Positions 1 through 9,959 of a DNA stretch of 64,000 nucleotides are shown one piece after another. Source of the DNA: Alphaproteobacteria bacterium (GTDB lineage: Bacteria > Pseudomonadota > Alphaproteobacteria > GCA-2731375); NCBI GenBank assembly GCA_016776605.1, contig JADHTB010000003.1, positions 1-64,000 of the forward strand. The letters are read 5' to 3'. Made by a program: the position numbers and the translations under genes. How positions within the stretch are numbered: position 1 is the first letter of the stretch; each line of letters starts with the position of its first letter. The notes under the pieces are model-generated. The model made no database searches. It saw only the letters and a list, made by a program, of their open reading frames with translations, and was not told the DNA's origin.

Positions 1-147
1 CAACTGCGGGCCCGGGTTTGGCCCCTGTTGGAACAAGGTGTGGTACGGCCGGTAATGGACCAGAATTTCGCCCTGGCCGATGCCGCCGCCGCCCACAGCC
101 GGATGGAAGGTAGTGAACATATCGGTAAGATTGTCTTGACGGTCTAG
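1..147 (+). CDS. NAD(P)H:quinone oxidoreductase, C-terminal fragment (cut by window edge)
   Basis: Frame 1 is open from the first base to a TAG at 145-147, giving 48 residues of a gene that starts outside the window. The tail ends AHSRMEGSEHIGKIVLTV. The pattern H-x-x-(M/L)-E-x-x-x-(H/N)-x-GKIVL is the usual end of zinc-free medium-chain dehydrogenases of the quinone oxidoreductase / PIG3 group, which reduce quinones or enones with NADPH in the cytoplasm. Only the last part of the cofactor domain is visible, so the substrate cannot be judged. In many alphaproteobacteria this gene lies just upstream of the DUF1013 gene, as here. Confidence 0.75.
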   Translation, partial: QLRARVWPLLEQGVVRPVMDQNFALADAAAAHSRMEGSEHIGKIVLTV

Positions 148-325
148 GCCGCCTTGACGTAATCCCAGAGATCTATTCGCGCGCCCTGTTTGCCTGCCTG
201 TTTGCGCTGCGGCACAAGCGCGTTATATAGAGGCTAATTGTAATTTCGATGGGCGCGACCGCGAGTGGCGTAAAGTTTTTGCGCCGAAGATTTTTCGGGG
301 ATTGCCGCATTCAGGAGTCATATAG

Positions 326-1117
326 ATGACGGAAGTATTGATGCCGAAAGCGACGGCCGTCTGGCTGGTCGATAACACGACGCTGACCTTTGATCAGATC
401 GCCGCTTTCTGCAACTTGCATGCGTTGGAGGTTCAGGGCATCGCGGATGGCGAAGTGGCCACCGGGATCAAGGGCATGGACCCTCTCGTCACGGGACAGC
501 TTACCCAGGAGGAGATAGACCGTTGCGCCGGAGATCCCGTGCAACGCCTGCGCCGCTCCGATGCCCGGTTGCGGGAAACCCAGCGACGCAGCAAGGGGCC
601 GCGCTATACGCCCCTGTCGCGCCGGCAGGACCGCCCCAACGCCATTGCCTGGCTGGTCCGCTACCATCCCGAATTGACGGACGCGCAAATCTCCAGTCTG
701 GTGGGAACCACGAAGCAGACCATCAACGGGGTGCGCGACCGCAGCCATTGGAACATCTCCAACATCACGCCTCAGGATCCGGTGACTTTGGGTTTAAGCA
801 CCCAGGTCGATTTGGACAGTGCGGTGCAAAAGGCCCAGGATAAATTGCAAAAGCAACAGGCCAAGGCTGACAAGGAGTTGGCCAAGAAGCGCGCGGCTAA
901 TCTCAGTGCCGCCGAGGAGGCTGGCCAGCCATCAGCGCAACCTGATGATGATCTGGACAGTACTGCCGCCGAGCTTGGCGCCGCGCCTGACGCCGCGCCT
1001 GACGAAGTGCCGGCAGAACCGGAACCGTCCGCCGATAACATTTTCGGGGAAGCGTCCGATGCCAAGGATGAGCCGGCGGAAGAAACGCCCAGTGCCGAGG
1101 ATGTTTTCGGCAACTAA
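326..1117 (+). CDS. trcR: TrcR/DUF1013 family cell-cycle transcriptional regulator
   Basis: 263 residues. Residues 6-165 match the DUF1013 family, restricted to alphaproteobacteria and annotated as cell cycle transcriptional regulator TrcR. The start MPKATAVWLVDNTTLTF is typical. A helix-turn-helix-like stretch lies near residues 117-145 (DAQISSLVGTTKQTINGVR). A charged Lys/Gln/Ala-rich helix follows at about 165-195, a likely coiled coil. The last 65 residues are a low-complexity acidic tail, which varies between relatives. AGGAG at 312-316 sits at good distance from the ATG at 326. An internal ATG five codons later is possible but lacks its own ribosome site. DNA binding is known for the family; target genes cannot be inferred here. 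Confidence 0.85.
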   Translation: MTEVLMPKATAVWLVDNTTLTFDQIAAFCNLHALEVQGIADGEVATGIKGMDPLVTGQLTQEEIDRCAGDPVQRLRRSDARLRETQRRSKGPRYTPLSRRQDRPNAIAWLVRYHPELTDAQISSLVGTTKQTINGVRDRSHWNISNITPQDPVTLGLSTQVDLDSAVQKAQDKLQKQQAKADKELAKKRAANLSAAEEAGQPSAQPDDDLDSTAAELGAAPDAAPDEVPAEPEPSADNIFGEASDAKDEPAEETPSAEDVFGN

Positions 1118-1267
1118 TCCGAAACGACACTGAAATACGCCCCGCCGATCCCAATAGGCTGACCCCACGGGCCAAATTCATGGCTGGTGGGGGTTTGTGC
1201 TATCGTTGCAGGCAAATGGGAGGCGCCATTTGGTCAATCCCGGATAAACGCAATTCAGGAGGGAACA

Positions 1268-2443
1268 ATGGCACATTCCGCCATGCCGGCAATTTCGCCG
1301 GCCGACGATCATACTGACAACGCCATCGATCAGCGCCACGCCTGGGCGGCGCGGGAAAGCGGCTGTGATCTGGCAGCCCTGCGGCAGCCGGGCGAGGCGG
1401 AGGCTTATCGCGGCAATATCGAAAACCATTTTGGTTACGTGCGTTTGCCGATCGGCATTGCCGGTCCCATGCTATTGCGCGGTCAAACTGCCAAGGGCGA
1501 ATTTCTGGTGCCCATGGTCACCACCGAGGGGACGCTGGTCGCCTCCTATAATCGCGGCATGAAGGCGATTACCCAATCGGGCGGCGCGGAAACCGAGGTT
1601 TACCAGAACGAAATTCATTCCAACGCCACCTTCGAGACCGGCTCTCCGGCCGCCGCCTTGGCGTTACAGGAATGGATGGAAGTCAATCAGGCCACCATCG
1701 CGCAGGCAGTTTCGGAAAACACCAAACATGGGCGCTTGCTGCGTTGTGAATATATCCCGCTGGGCAGCCGCCTGATCGTCAACTATGTCTACGATCCGGC
1801 TGATGCCATGGGCATCAACATGATCACCCATGTCAGTCATGGCATCTGCAGCATGATTTCGGACCAGCATGGCGGCTTGAAGTTTCATTTCCCGTCCGCC
1901 CTGCAAGGGGACAAAAAGGCGACGGTCTACAATTTTCAACGCGGCCGCGGGCGCAGCGTCCGGGCGCGGTTGCTGTTGCAGGAGGCGGTGATCCGCGATC
2001 TCCTCCATACCTCCGCGGAAATGATTTTAAGCTATTACCGGAATAATCTGGAGATCGGCCACCTGACGGGCGGCATCGGCTTCAACATGCATATCGCCAA
2101 TGGCATCACGGCCCTGGGACTGGCGACAGGTCAAGACGTCGCCTACGTGGGAGAAAGCGCCAACGGCCTGACCGCCATCGAGGAACATGGCAATGACCTG
2201 CTGGTTACGGTGACCATACCGTCGCTGTACGTGGGTACGGTTGGCGGCGGCACCCGTCTGCCCACGCATCTGCCCTGCCTCGAGATGCTGGGTTGTAACG
2301 GGCCGGGTTCGGCCCTGAAACTGGCGGAGATATTCGCCGGCACCTGCCTGGCCGGCGAGATTTCCGTACTCGCGGCCATTGCCTCCGACCAGTTCGTCCG
2401 GGCCCACAACAAACTGGGCCGCAACCGCCCGGATCAATCCTAA
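1268..2443 (+). CDS. Hydroxymethylglutaryl-CoA reductase
   Basis: 391 residues. Catalyses or resembles the interconversion of HMG-CoA and mevalonate with NAD(P)H. The four catalytic positions of the family are visible: Glu87 (VTTEGTLVAS), Lys216/217 (QGDKKATVYN), Asp290 (ATGQDVAYVG) and His380 (VRAHNKLGRNR). PSLYVGTVGGGT is the class I signature region. The frame is open further upstream from a GTG at 1187, but AGGAGGG at 1257-1263 places the start at the ATG at 1268. No mevalonate kinase, HMG-CoA synthase or other isoprenoid gene is near, and alphaproteobacteria normally use the MEP route, so the physiological role is open: mevalonate or HMG-CoA catabolism, or a divergent 3-hydroxyacid metabolism. 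Confidence 0.85.
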   Translation: MAHSAMPAISPADDHTDNAIDQRHAWAARESGCDLAALRQPGEAEAYRGNIENHFGYVRLPIGIAGPMLLRGQTAKGEFLVPMVTTEGTLVASYNRGMKAITQSGGAETEVYQNEIHSNATFETGSPAAALALQEWMEVNQATIAQAVSENTKHGRLLRCEYIPLGSRLIVNYVYDPADAMGINMITHVSHGICSMISDQHGGLKFHFPSALQGDKKATVYNFQRGRGRSVRARLLLQEAVIRDLLHTSAEMILSYYRNNLEIGHLTGGIGFNMHIANGITALGLATGQDVAYVGESANGLTAIEEHGNDLLVTVTIPSLYVGTVGGGTRLPTHLPCLEMLGCNGPGSALKLAEIFAGTCLAGEISVLAAIASDQFVRAHNKLGRNRPDQS

Positions 2444-2449
2444 AACGCT

Positions 2450-3481
2450 CTAAGCTTCCAATTCGGCCCGCACGATAGCGGCGCCGGCACCGAGGGCATG
2501 GAGTTTTTTCAGGGATAACTCGCGGCCCAGGGGGACCATGCCGCAATTGGTGCAGGGATATAGCCTCTCCGCCGGGACATAGGCCAGAGCCGCGCGGATG
2601 GTCCCGGCCACTTGTTCCGGGGTTTCCAGCTGGTCCGTGGCGACGTCGATGACCCCGACGAGTACGTCCTTGCCCCCCAGCAATGCCAGCAAATCAAGCG
2701 GCACTTTTGAATTGGCACATTCCAGGCTGACCTGATCGATGCTGCTGTCCGCCAGAACGGGAAAGGTTTCCCTATACTGGGCCCATTCATCGCCCAGGGT
2801 ATCCTTCCAATCCAGGTTGGCCTGGATGCCATAGCCGTAACAAATATGGACGGCAGTCTTGCATTTCAGGCCACGGGCAGCGCGTTCCAGGGCCTTGATG
2901 CCCCAGGTACCAACTTCCTTCATATAGACATTGAAGGCCGGCTCGTCGAACTGGATCACATCAACGCCCAGGGCCTCCAGTTCCAAAGCCTCGCTGTTGA
3001 GAATCTCGGCGAAGGCCATGGCCAGGGCGGGGCGGTCGCCATAATGCTCGTCGGCGATGGTATCGACGATAGTCATGGGCCCGGGCATGGTGAATTTCAA
3101 CTTGCGTGTGGTCTGCGCCCGCGTGAAGGCAACCTCCCGCCCGTGGATAGAGCCGGGCCGCGACAGGGCGGCGGTTACGGTGGGAACCTCTGCCTTGTAG
3201 CGATCCGCCCGGATGCCAATGGTTGTTTTTCGTTCGAAATCAATGCCGTCAATCCGCTGCAGAACGCCATGAACGAAGTGCTGACGAAACATCTCGCCAT
3301 CGCTGACAATATCGATGCCCGCGTTTTCCTGTTCCTTCAGGACCACCAGGGCGGCATCGCATTGCGCCCGCCACAACGCCTCCCCCTCGAAGCGCCAGGG
3401 CGCCCACAGTTTTTCCGGTTCCGCCAGCCAGTCAGGTTTCGGCAGACTGCCTGCGATCGTTGTTTCCAGCATATCAATCAC
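2450..3481 (-). CDS. Core-MetE-type methionine synthase (catalytic domain only)
   Basis: 343 residues, about half a classical MetE and equal to its C-terminal catalytic barrel. The zinc ligands of MetE are all present: His212 and Cys214 (VHICYGYG), Glu254 (VSLECANS) and Cys310 (YPCTNCGM). DEPAF at 179-183 is the substrate-binding loop. The enzyme should transfer a methyl group to homocysteine, but it lacks the N-terminal half that binds polyglutamyl folate, so the methyl donor may be a protein or another small molecule, as in the folate-independent core-MetE/Mes families. It lies 40 bp downstream of a TetR gene on the same strand. No DUF1852 (MesX) partner is in the window. Confidence 0.85.
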   Translation of the reverse strand: MIDMLETTIAGSLPKPDWLAEPEKLWAPWRFEGEALWRAQCDAALVVLKEQENAGIDIVSDGEMFRQHFVHGVLQRIDGIDFERKTTIGIRADRYKAEVPTVTAALSRPGSIHGREVAFTRAQTTRKLKFTMPGPMTIVDTIADEHYGDRPALAMAFAEILNSEALELEALGVDVIQFDEPAFNVYMKEVGTWGIKALERAARGLKCKTAVHICYGYGIQANLDWKDTLGDEWAQYRETFPVLADSSIDQVSLECANSKVPLDLLALLGGKDVLVGVIDVATDQLETPEQVAGTIRAALAYVPAERLYPCTNCGMVPLGRELSLKKLHALGAGAAIVRAELEA

Positions 3482-3521
3482 CTTTCCTATTCACGGTCAC
3501 TGCAAATGCTTTTCCGTTCAA

Positions 3522-4154
3522 TCATGTGCCGAGGAAGATTACCCGGACATAATCGCGGAACAGCATGATTTGCTGCGGCAGAACGTTCTTTTCACGCACG
3601 ACTTTCGAGATGATTATGCCCCCGTCTACCAGCACGGAAACCATATCCGCCAGCGCATCGAGATCGACCTCGACGCGGGGCGGATAACGCGCGGCAATCA
3701 GATCAAAACGGTCGCGAAAGCGGCTGCGCCATGCCAGGACGGCTTCCTTGTTGAGCGCGTGGACATCCTTGGAGAACAGATTTTCCTGATAGCAATAGGA
3801 AGCCACCAAGCAGCCGGGATGGCCATCGGGCAGGTCGGTCATCATCTCAGCCAGCATCTTCAGCCCGATCAGAAATCCATGCAACGGATCTTCGTGAAGT
3901 TCGTCGGCGCGATCAAACAAGCTGTCCAGAAGCACATCCTCGTTGTCGATGTAGCGTTGCAATAGCGCCTTGGCCAGTTCTTCCTTGTTCTTGAAATGAT
4001 AGAAAAAACCGCTTTTTGTAATGCCTACCGTCGCGATCAATTCATCGATCGAGGTCGCGGCAAACCCTTTTGCCAGCACCGCCTGCTCGGCGGTTTCGAG
4101 CAACCTATCGCGCGTTTCAACACCCCGCCTGGGCAATGTATCGTTCATGGCCAA
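3522..4154 (-). CDS. TetR/AcrR family transcriptional regulator
   Basis: 210 residues. The N-terminal helix-turn-helix spans about 12-60 (LLETAEQAVLAKGFAATSID then GITKSGFFYHFKNKEELAKA), the standard TetR DNA-binding domain. The rest is a helical ligand-binding domain with GHPGCLVASYCYQE, as in the TetR_C_6/AcrR-like groups. It is the first gene of a leftward pair with the core-MetE gene and is divergent from a homocysteine S-methyltransferase. It is therefore a plausible local repressor of methyl or methionine metabolism. The ligand is not predictable. The divergent region carries a palindromic repeat copy at 4180-4283. Confidence 0.88.
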   Translation of the reverse strand: MAMNDTLPRRGVETRDRLLETAEQAVLAKGFAATSIDELIATVGITKSGFFYHFKNKEELAKALLQRYIDNEDVLLDSLFDRADELHEDPLHGFLIGLKMLAEMMTDLPDGHPGCLVASYCYQENLFSKDVHALNKEAVLAWRSRFRDRFDLIAARYPPRVEVDLDALADMVSVLVDGGIIISKVVREKNVLPQQIMLFRDYVRVIFLGT

Positions 4155-4179
4155 AACCTATCCGGTCAATGGACTGGGT

Positions 4180-4283
4180 TAGAGCAATTTTCAATTAACT
4201 GGACTCGCTTTCGCGACTTAAGTGATTGATTCAATTGCTCTATTTTTAATAATCTGAGCGCATTTTCTTCGAATGTGCTCTAG
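4180..4283. repeat. TAGAGC palindromic repeat, copy 1
   Basis: AT-rich intergenic element of 104 bp. It has two hairpin modules: TAGAGCAATTTTCAATTAAC... paired with ...ATTCAATTGCTCTA around an inner CGCTTTCGCG stem, then GAGCGCATTTTCTTCGAATG closing with TGCTCTAG. It lies between the divergent TetR and homocysteine S-methyltransferase genes, so it is in the promoter region rather than at a gene end. The same sequence recurs at 9037, 25872, 51820, 52182, 53118 and 58580. Confidence 0.9.
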
Positions 4284-4494
4284 TGTACCACAGGTCAAGT
4301 TGACGGTGGCAATGGATCCCGAATGGCACAATGTTCAGCGGCTAACTGCCTTTAACACATTGAATTTAAAAGAATATTCCAAAAATTTTCGATACCGGAC
4401 CACGAGTCTACTAGTTTGCCGGCGCCAAAAAGCACAAATTTCCACAACAAGACCCGGCCAGCCGGCGGGGCGGAATGACCAAGGAATATTGAAC

Positions 4495-5457
4495 ATGGCA
4501 AAATATCGGAAACATCTCCCTCAACTGGACGGCGGCCTCTATCTGACGGACAGCGGGCTGGAGACCACCCTGATTTTCCACGACAACATCGACCTGCCAT
4601 ATTTCGCGGCCTTTGACCTGCTGCGGGACAAGGGCGGAAAGGCGATACTGCGTAAATACTACCGTTTGCACGCAAAAACCGCGCGGACGGACGGTACGGG
4701 GTTTATTCTTGAAAGCCCCACTTGGCGCGCCAGCCCGGATTGGGGACGGAAACTGGGCTATTCACCCGAGGCGCTGGCCGCCATTAACCGGGAGGCGATT
4801 GAATTGATGGCGGAAGTGCGCGGCGAATTCAGAAACCCCGGCCAGCCAATGGTTATCAGCGGCAACCTGGGCCCACGCGGCGACGGCTACGACCCAGGCG
4901 AAATCATGAGCCCGGAGCAGGCGCAGATCTATCATTGCGAACAAATCGGCGTCTTTTCCCATACCGATGCAGACATGATCACCGCGCTGACCATAACAAA
5001 CACGCCGGAGGCCATTGGCATCGTACGGGCGGCAAAGGAGGCCGGGATGCCGGTAGTGATCGGCTTCACCGTGGAAACCGACGGAAAATTGCCAACCGGG
5101 CAGGCGCTATCGGAAGCGGTCAGGGAAGTAGATGAAGCGACCGATCAGGCGTCGGCCTACTACATGATCAATTGCGCCCACCCATCCCATTTCGCCACCA
5201 AACTTGATGTGGCGGGTGATTGGATCGGCAGGATGCGTGGCATCCGGGCCAATGCGTCCCATTGCAGTCACGCCGAACTTGACGAGGCGACGGCGCTTGA
5301 TGCCGGCGATCCCGCCCAGCTGGCAACCGAATACAGCGATCTAATTCGCCGCTTCGGCCAGATCAATGTTCTCGGCGGCTGCTGCGGCACCGACCACCGG
5401 CATATTGTGCAGATCAGCGCCGCGTGCCGGGAAACCGTCAAAGCCGCCGCGGCATAA
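4495..5457 (+). CDS. Homocysteine S-methyltransferase family protein
   Basis: 320 residues. Zinc-dependent methyl transfer to homocysteine, usually from S-methylmethionine or betaine. The Zn-binding cysteines of the family are visible: Cys227 (MINCAHP) and Cys296-Cys297 (LGGCCGTD). The N-terminus GLYLTDSGLETTLIFHD is the usual first strand (GG..TE). The frame is open from 4273, but the upstream part runs through a repeat and a low-coding region; AAGGA at 4481-4485 precedes the ATG at 4495. It is divergent from the TetR/core-MetE pair, so two cobalamin-independent homocysteine methyltransferases share one control region. Confidence 0.87.
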   Translation: MAKYRKHLPQLDGGLYLTDSGLETTLIFHDNIDLPYFAAFDLLRDKGGKAILRKYYRLHAKTARTDGTGFILESPTWRASPDWGRKLGYSPEALAAINREAIELMAEVRGEFRNPGQPMVISGNLGPRGDGYDPGEIMSPEQAQIYHCEQIGVFSHTDADMITALTITNTPEAIGIVRAAKEAGMPVVIGFTVETDGKLPTGQALSEAVREVDEATDQASAYYMINCAHPSHFATKLDVAGDWIGRMRGIRANASHCSHAELDEATALDAGDPAQLATEYSDLIRRFGQINVLGGCCGTDHRHIVQISAACRETVKAAAA

Positions 5458-5491
5458 CCGGCGAGTTTGGTTACAGGCCCAGGTTATGGAG

Positions 5492-5520
5492 GGGCGGCCT
5501 GACCGGCCGCCCTCTCTTTA
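5492..5520 (+). terminator. Candidate rho-independent terminator after the homocysteine S-methyltransferase
   Basis: GGGCGGCC (5492-5499) pairs with GGCCGCCC (5505-5512) over a 5-base loop, followed by TCTCTTTA. It lies between the convergent homocysteine methyltransferase and acs genes. The T-tract is weak, so termination may be partial. Confidence 0.5.
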
Positions 5521-5528
5521 CCAGCCGG

Positions 5529-7469
<1,941 letters not shown>

Positions 7470-7480
7470 CATGGCCTCCC

Positions 7481-7522
7481 TAGAGCAACCTGCGTTCAAT
7501 TGAACGCAGACAAGTTGCTCTA
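7481..7522. repeat. Short TAGAGCAAC...GTTGCTCTA inverted repeat
   Basis: 42-bp palindrome just upstream of the acsA ribosome site: TAGAGCAAC and CTGCGTTCAAT pair with ATTGAACGCAG and GTTGCTCTA. It shares the TAGAGCAA...TTGCTCTA ends of the dispersed family but has a different core. Being in the acsA 5' leader it could affect acsA expression, or be a decayed copy. Confidence 0.7.
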
Positions 7523-7533
7523 CCTCCAAGAAT

Positions 7534-7585
7534 TAGATCAAATTATCAGCCGAAAAACGATTCCGTTTTTGGGCTGTTTGATCTA
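7534..7585. repeat. TAGATCAAA...TTTGATCTA inverted repeat
   Basis: 52-bp imperfect palindrome. TAGATCAAATTATCAGCC and GAAAAACG pair with CGTTTTTGGGC and TGTTTGATCTA. It lies in the acsA / creatininase divergent region, 11 bp from the preceding palindrome. The arms differ from the TAGAGC family, but the layout (TAG-A-x-CAA ends) is alike. Confidence 0.65.
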
Positions 7586-7682
7586 GGCATCAAATTTCTG
7601 ATTGATTATCCCGATAAAGCAGTCCCTGGACAAGGGACACCAGCAAATGACCCCGCTATAGTCCAAAAATGCACGCGCCATT

Positions 7683-7730
7683 TAGAGCATTTTTCAAGAG
7701 TCTGAGCGCATTTTCTTCAAATGCGCTCTG
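7683..7730. repeat. TAGAGC palindromic repeat, GCGC module only
   Basis: Holds TAGAGCATTTTTCAAGAGTC followed by the module GAGCGCATTTTCTTCAAATG-CGCTCT seen in the full-length copies. It is a partial copy lying upstream of the creatininase-family gene and overlaps the artificial 5' extension of that open frame, which supports the later start at 7766. Confidence 0.7.
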
Positions 7731-7765
7731 GCTTCCACGAAAAACAGCAAGGGGACGTCTCGCCA

Positions 7766-8515
7766 ATGCAATTACAAATGCAGACCTGGGCCGAGGTCGA
7801 GCGTTATCTCGAAACCTCGACCATCGCCATCATGCCCATCGGCTCCACGGAACAGCACGGGCCGAACGGCCTGATCGGCACCGATGCCCTCAGCGCGGAA
7901 GCCATTGCCCTGGCCGTGGGCGAGGCAACGGACATCATGGTCGCGCCAACAATCGCCGTGGGCATGGCGCAACATCACATGGCCTTCAAAGGCTCCATGA
8001 CCCTGCGCCCCGCCACCATGATCCAGGTGATCGGCGACTATGTGGACAGCTTGGCCCATCACGGTTTTGACCGGTTTTATTTCATCAACGGCCATGGCGG
8101 CAACAGCGCCACCATCGAGGCGGCGTTTCAGGAAATTTATACCGCCCACACCCTGGGCAGCCATGGCGGCAACGAACCATCGGTTCGATGCCGCCTGCGC
8201 AACTGGTGGCAAGGCCCCAAAATGGGTGCGTTGATCAAGGAATTTTTTGGCGACAAGGACGGCATGCACGCCACCATTTCGGAAGTCTCGGTGCTGCAAC
8301 ATCTGTTCCCCGAGCACATCAAATCCGTCCCCGACATGGGCCCGCCCGAACCATTCCGCAGCCGTTGGAGCGACGCCGCCGACTACCGCGCCAAATTTCC
8401 CGACGGCCGGATCGGCTCCCACCCCTACCTGGCCACGCCCGAGGCCGGCAAACAGGTGTTCGACATGGCCGTCGCCGAAATCGCGGAGGAGGTCGCCGCC
8501 TACGCCAAAGACTGA
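7766..8515 (+). CDS. Creatininase family protein (metal-dependent amidohydrolase)
   Basis: 249 residues. Family members hydrolyse cyclic or linear amides such as creatinine or formamidopyrimidines using two divalent metals. The N-terminal metal motif PIGSTEQHGPNGLIGTDAL (Glu and His of E-Q-H-G, then Asp) and the second motif FINGHGGNSATIEAA are intact, as is the Glu in the C-terminal region. AAGGGGA ends 10 bases before the ATG at 7766. The frame extends to 7721 but that part lies in a repeat. The substrate cannot be told; no creatine or mycofactocin genes are nearby. Confidence 0.82.
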   Translation: MQLQMQTWAEVERYLETSTIAIMPIGSTEQHGPNGLIGTDALSAEAIALAVGEATDIMVAPTIAVGMAQHHMAFKGSMTLRPATMIQVIGDYVDSLAHHGFDRFYFINGHGGNSATIEAAFQEIYTAHTLGSHGGNEPSVRCRLRNWWQGPKMGALIKEFFGDKDGMHATISEVSVLQHLFPEHIKSVPDMGPPEPFRSRWSDAADYRAKFPDGRIGSHPYLATPEAGKQVFDMAVAEIAEEVAAYAKD

Positions 8516-8534
8516 GGGAATGGCCCGGAAATGT

Positions 8535-8643
8535 TAGAGCAATTCCGCATTAATGAGAATCGCGAAGCGATTCTAAGTGATTGGAAAAATTGCTCTAATT
8601 CTGAAGCCTGGAGCATTTTCAGAATGAAATTGCTCCAGGCTTC
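8535..8643. repeat. TAGAGC palindromic repeat, type 2
   Basis: Two modules. TAGAGCAATTCCGCATTAAT...TTGGAAAAATTGCTCTA (8535-8597) encloses GAATCGCGAAGCGATTC. GAAGCCTGGAGCATTTTCAG...TTGCTCCAGGCTTC (8602-8643) is a second stem with 13-base arms. The type-2 core also occurs at 63570-63672. It lies between the creatininase-family gene and the small membrane protein gene. Confidence 0.85.
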
Positions 8644-8749
8644 AGGAGCGGAAAAAAAGTTCGTGCCATCGCCCCTGGTGTCATGCTATCCTGCTAAGCA
8701 GTGATTATGTCAAACATGTATTATTGCGATACTGACAGGAGGGCAGAAC

Positions 8750-9013
8750 ATGGTTGTTGATTTCGTACTTGGCGCGGCCCTTGTCATCATGTCGACGGCG
8801 GCCCTGATCATCTGGCTGGCCAGCGTCACCCGAGGGCTGCAGGCGACCCTGGTGGTCGGCGGGGTAATGACCATTGCCGTGCTTGTCCTGATGGCCCATG
8901 CCGCCATGGGTGTGAGCTTGCTGGAATGTCTGCAATTTGGTTTGGTAATCGCACTGCTGGTCGCCCCGATCATCGCCATTTCATTCGCCGACTGGCGCCG
9001 TACCAACTGCTGA
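8750..9013 (+). CDS. Small membrane protein of unknown function (87 aa)
   Basis: Very hydrophobic 87-residue protein with three likely membrane helices at about 4-26, 34-52 and 60-79, ending in a short charged tail (ADWRRTNC). A strong AGGAGGG at 8739-8745 just ahead of the ATG supports translation. It stands alone between two repeat elements and shows no catalytic motif. I do not recognise the family; it could be a small inner-membrane accessory protein. Confidence 0.6.
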   Translation: MVVDFVLGAALVIMSTAALIIWLASVTRGLQATLVVGGVMTIAVLVLMAHAAMGVSLLECLQFGLVIALLVAPIIAISFADWRRTNC

Positions 9014-9036
9014 TTTCATACCTGTCATAGACCGGC

Positions 9037-9160
9037 TAGAGCGCATTCGAAGAAAATGCGCTCAGACTCTTGAAAATAGAGCAATTGAACCAATCACCTA
9101 GAGCAGTTCCGAATTAATGAGAACCGCGAGAGCGACTCCAATTAATTGAAAATTGCTCTA
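9037..9160. repeat. TAGAGC palindromic repeat, copy 2 (supplies the SDR stop codon)
   Basis: Compound copy: the GCGC module TAGAGCGCATTCGAAGAAAA, then TAGAGCAATTGAACCAATCA, then a second AATT module from TAGAGCAGTTCC to the terminal ATTGAAAATTGCTCTA. The final CTA (9158-9160) is, on the minus strand, the TAG stop of the adjacent short-chain dehydrogenase gene. Confidence 0.9.
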
Positions 9161-9934
9161 AAACTTGTTGTAGGCGCCGTCGATGATGAAGGTATCGCCG
9201 GAATGATAGGCCGAGGCGTCCGAGGCCAGATAGACGGCAACACCGCCAAAATCCTCCTTGGTGCCCCAGCGGCGGGCCGGGATGCGCGGCTTCACCGCAT
9301 CGGCGAACTTGTCCCAACCAAAGGCGGGCGCGGTCATCGGCGTTTCGATCCAGCCGGGCAATACCGAGTTGGCGGTGATGCCATAACGCGCCAGCCCGAC
9401 CGATAAAGAAATCATCATGGAGATCAGGGCGCCTTTGGTGGCGGCGTAATGGACGCTGCGGGGCGAGGCCTCGATCGCGGCGAGAGATGCCGTGCCGATC
9501 AGGCGGCCGCCGCCCTCCCGTTCGGTCATATGGCGGGCCGCTGCCTGCAAGGTGAAGAAGGCGCCATCCAGATTGACGTCCATGACCCGGCGCCATTCCT
9601 CCGCCTCCAGTTCCATGAACGTGGCGTTGGCGGCCCGGCCCGAAACCCCGGCATTGGCGAAACAACTATCCACCCGGCCAAAATGCGCAAGGGTTTCCGC
9701 GAAGGACGCGGTGACCGCCGCCTGATCCGAGACATCACAAATCTGCGCCGTGGCCTTGCCGCCATGGCTTTGCAATTGTTCCAGGGCAGCGGCGTTCTTG
9801 TCCGCGTTGGTCCCCCAGATGCAGACGTCGGCGCCGGCCTGGGCCATTGCCTCGGCAAAGCCAAGGCCGATGCCACTGTTGCCACCGGTTACCAGGGCGA
9901 CTTTGCCGCTAAGATCGAATGCTTGATAAGCCAT
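9158..9934 (-). CDS. Short-chain dehydrogenase/reductase (SDR)
   Basis: 258 residues, classical SDR. The Rossmann motif TGGNSGIG is at about 16-23, ANAGVSG follows near 90, the catalytic Ser lies in GTASLAA, and YAATKGA gives the catalytic Tyr and Lys. The C-terminal PGWIETPM and GDTFIIDGAYNKF are typical of gluconate-5-dehydrogenase / 3-oxoacyl-ACP-reductase-like enzymes, so it should oxidise or reduce a secondary alcohol with NAD(P). It is 25 bp downstream of moaE on the same strand and may be cotranscribed. Its TAG stop lies inside the end of a palindromic repeat. Confidence 0.88.
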   Translation of the reverse strand: MAYQAFDLSGKVALVTGGNSGIGLGFAEAMAQAGADVCIWGTNADKNAAALEQLQSHGGKATAQICDVSDQAAVTASFAETLAHFGRVDSCFANAGVSGRAANATFMELEAEEWRRVMDVNLDGAFFTLQAAARHMTEREGGGRLIGTASLAAIEASPRSVHYAATKGALISMMISLSVGLARYGITANSVLPGWIETPMTAPAFGWDKFADAVKPRIPARRWGTKEDFGGVAVYLASDASAYHSGDTFIIDGAYNKF

Positions 9935-9959
9935 TGCTGAACTCCTCTATTCGGTTTTT

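Noticed and set aside
4284..4494. Possible SAM or SAH riboswitch ahead of the homocysteine S-methyltransferase
   Set aside because: I looked for the conserved blocks of the common classes and did not find them in order; the leader is merely AT-rich with a repeat at its start.
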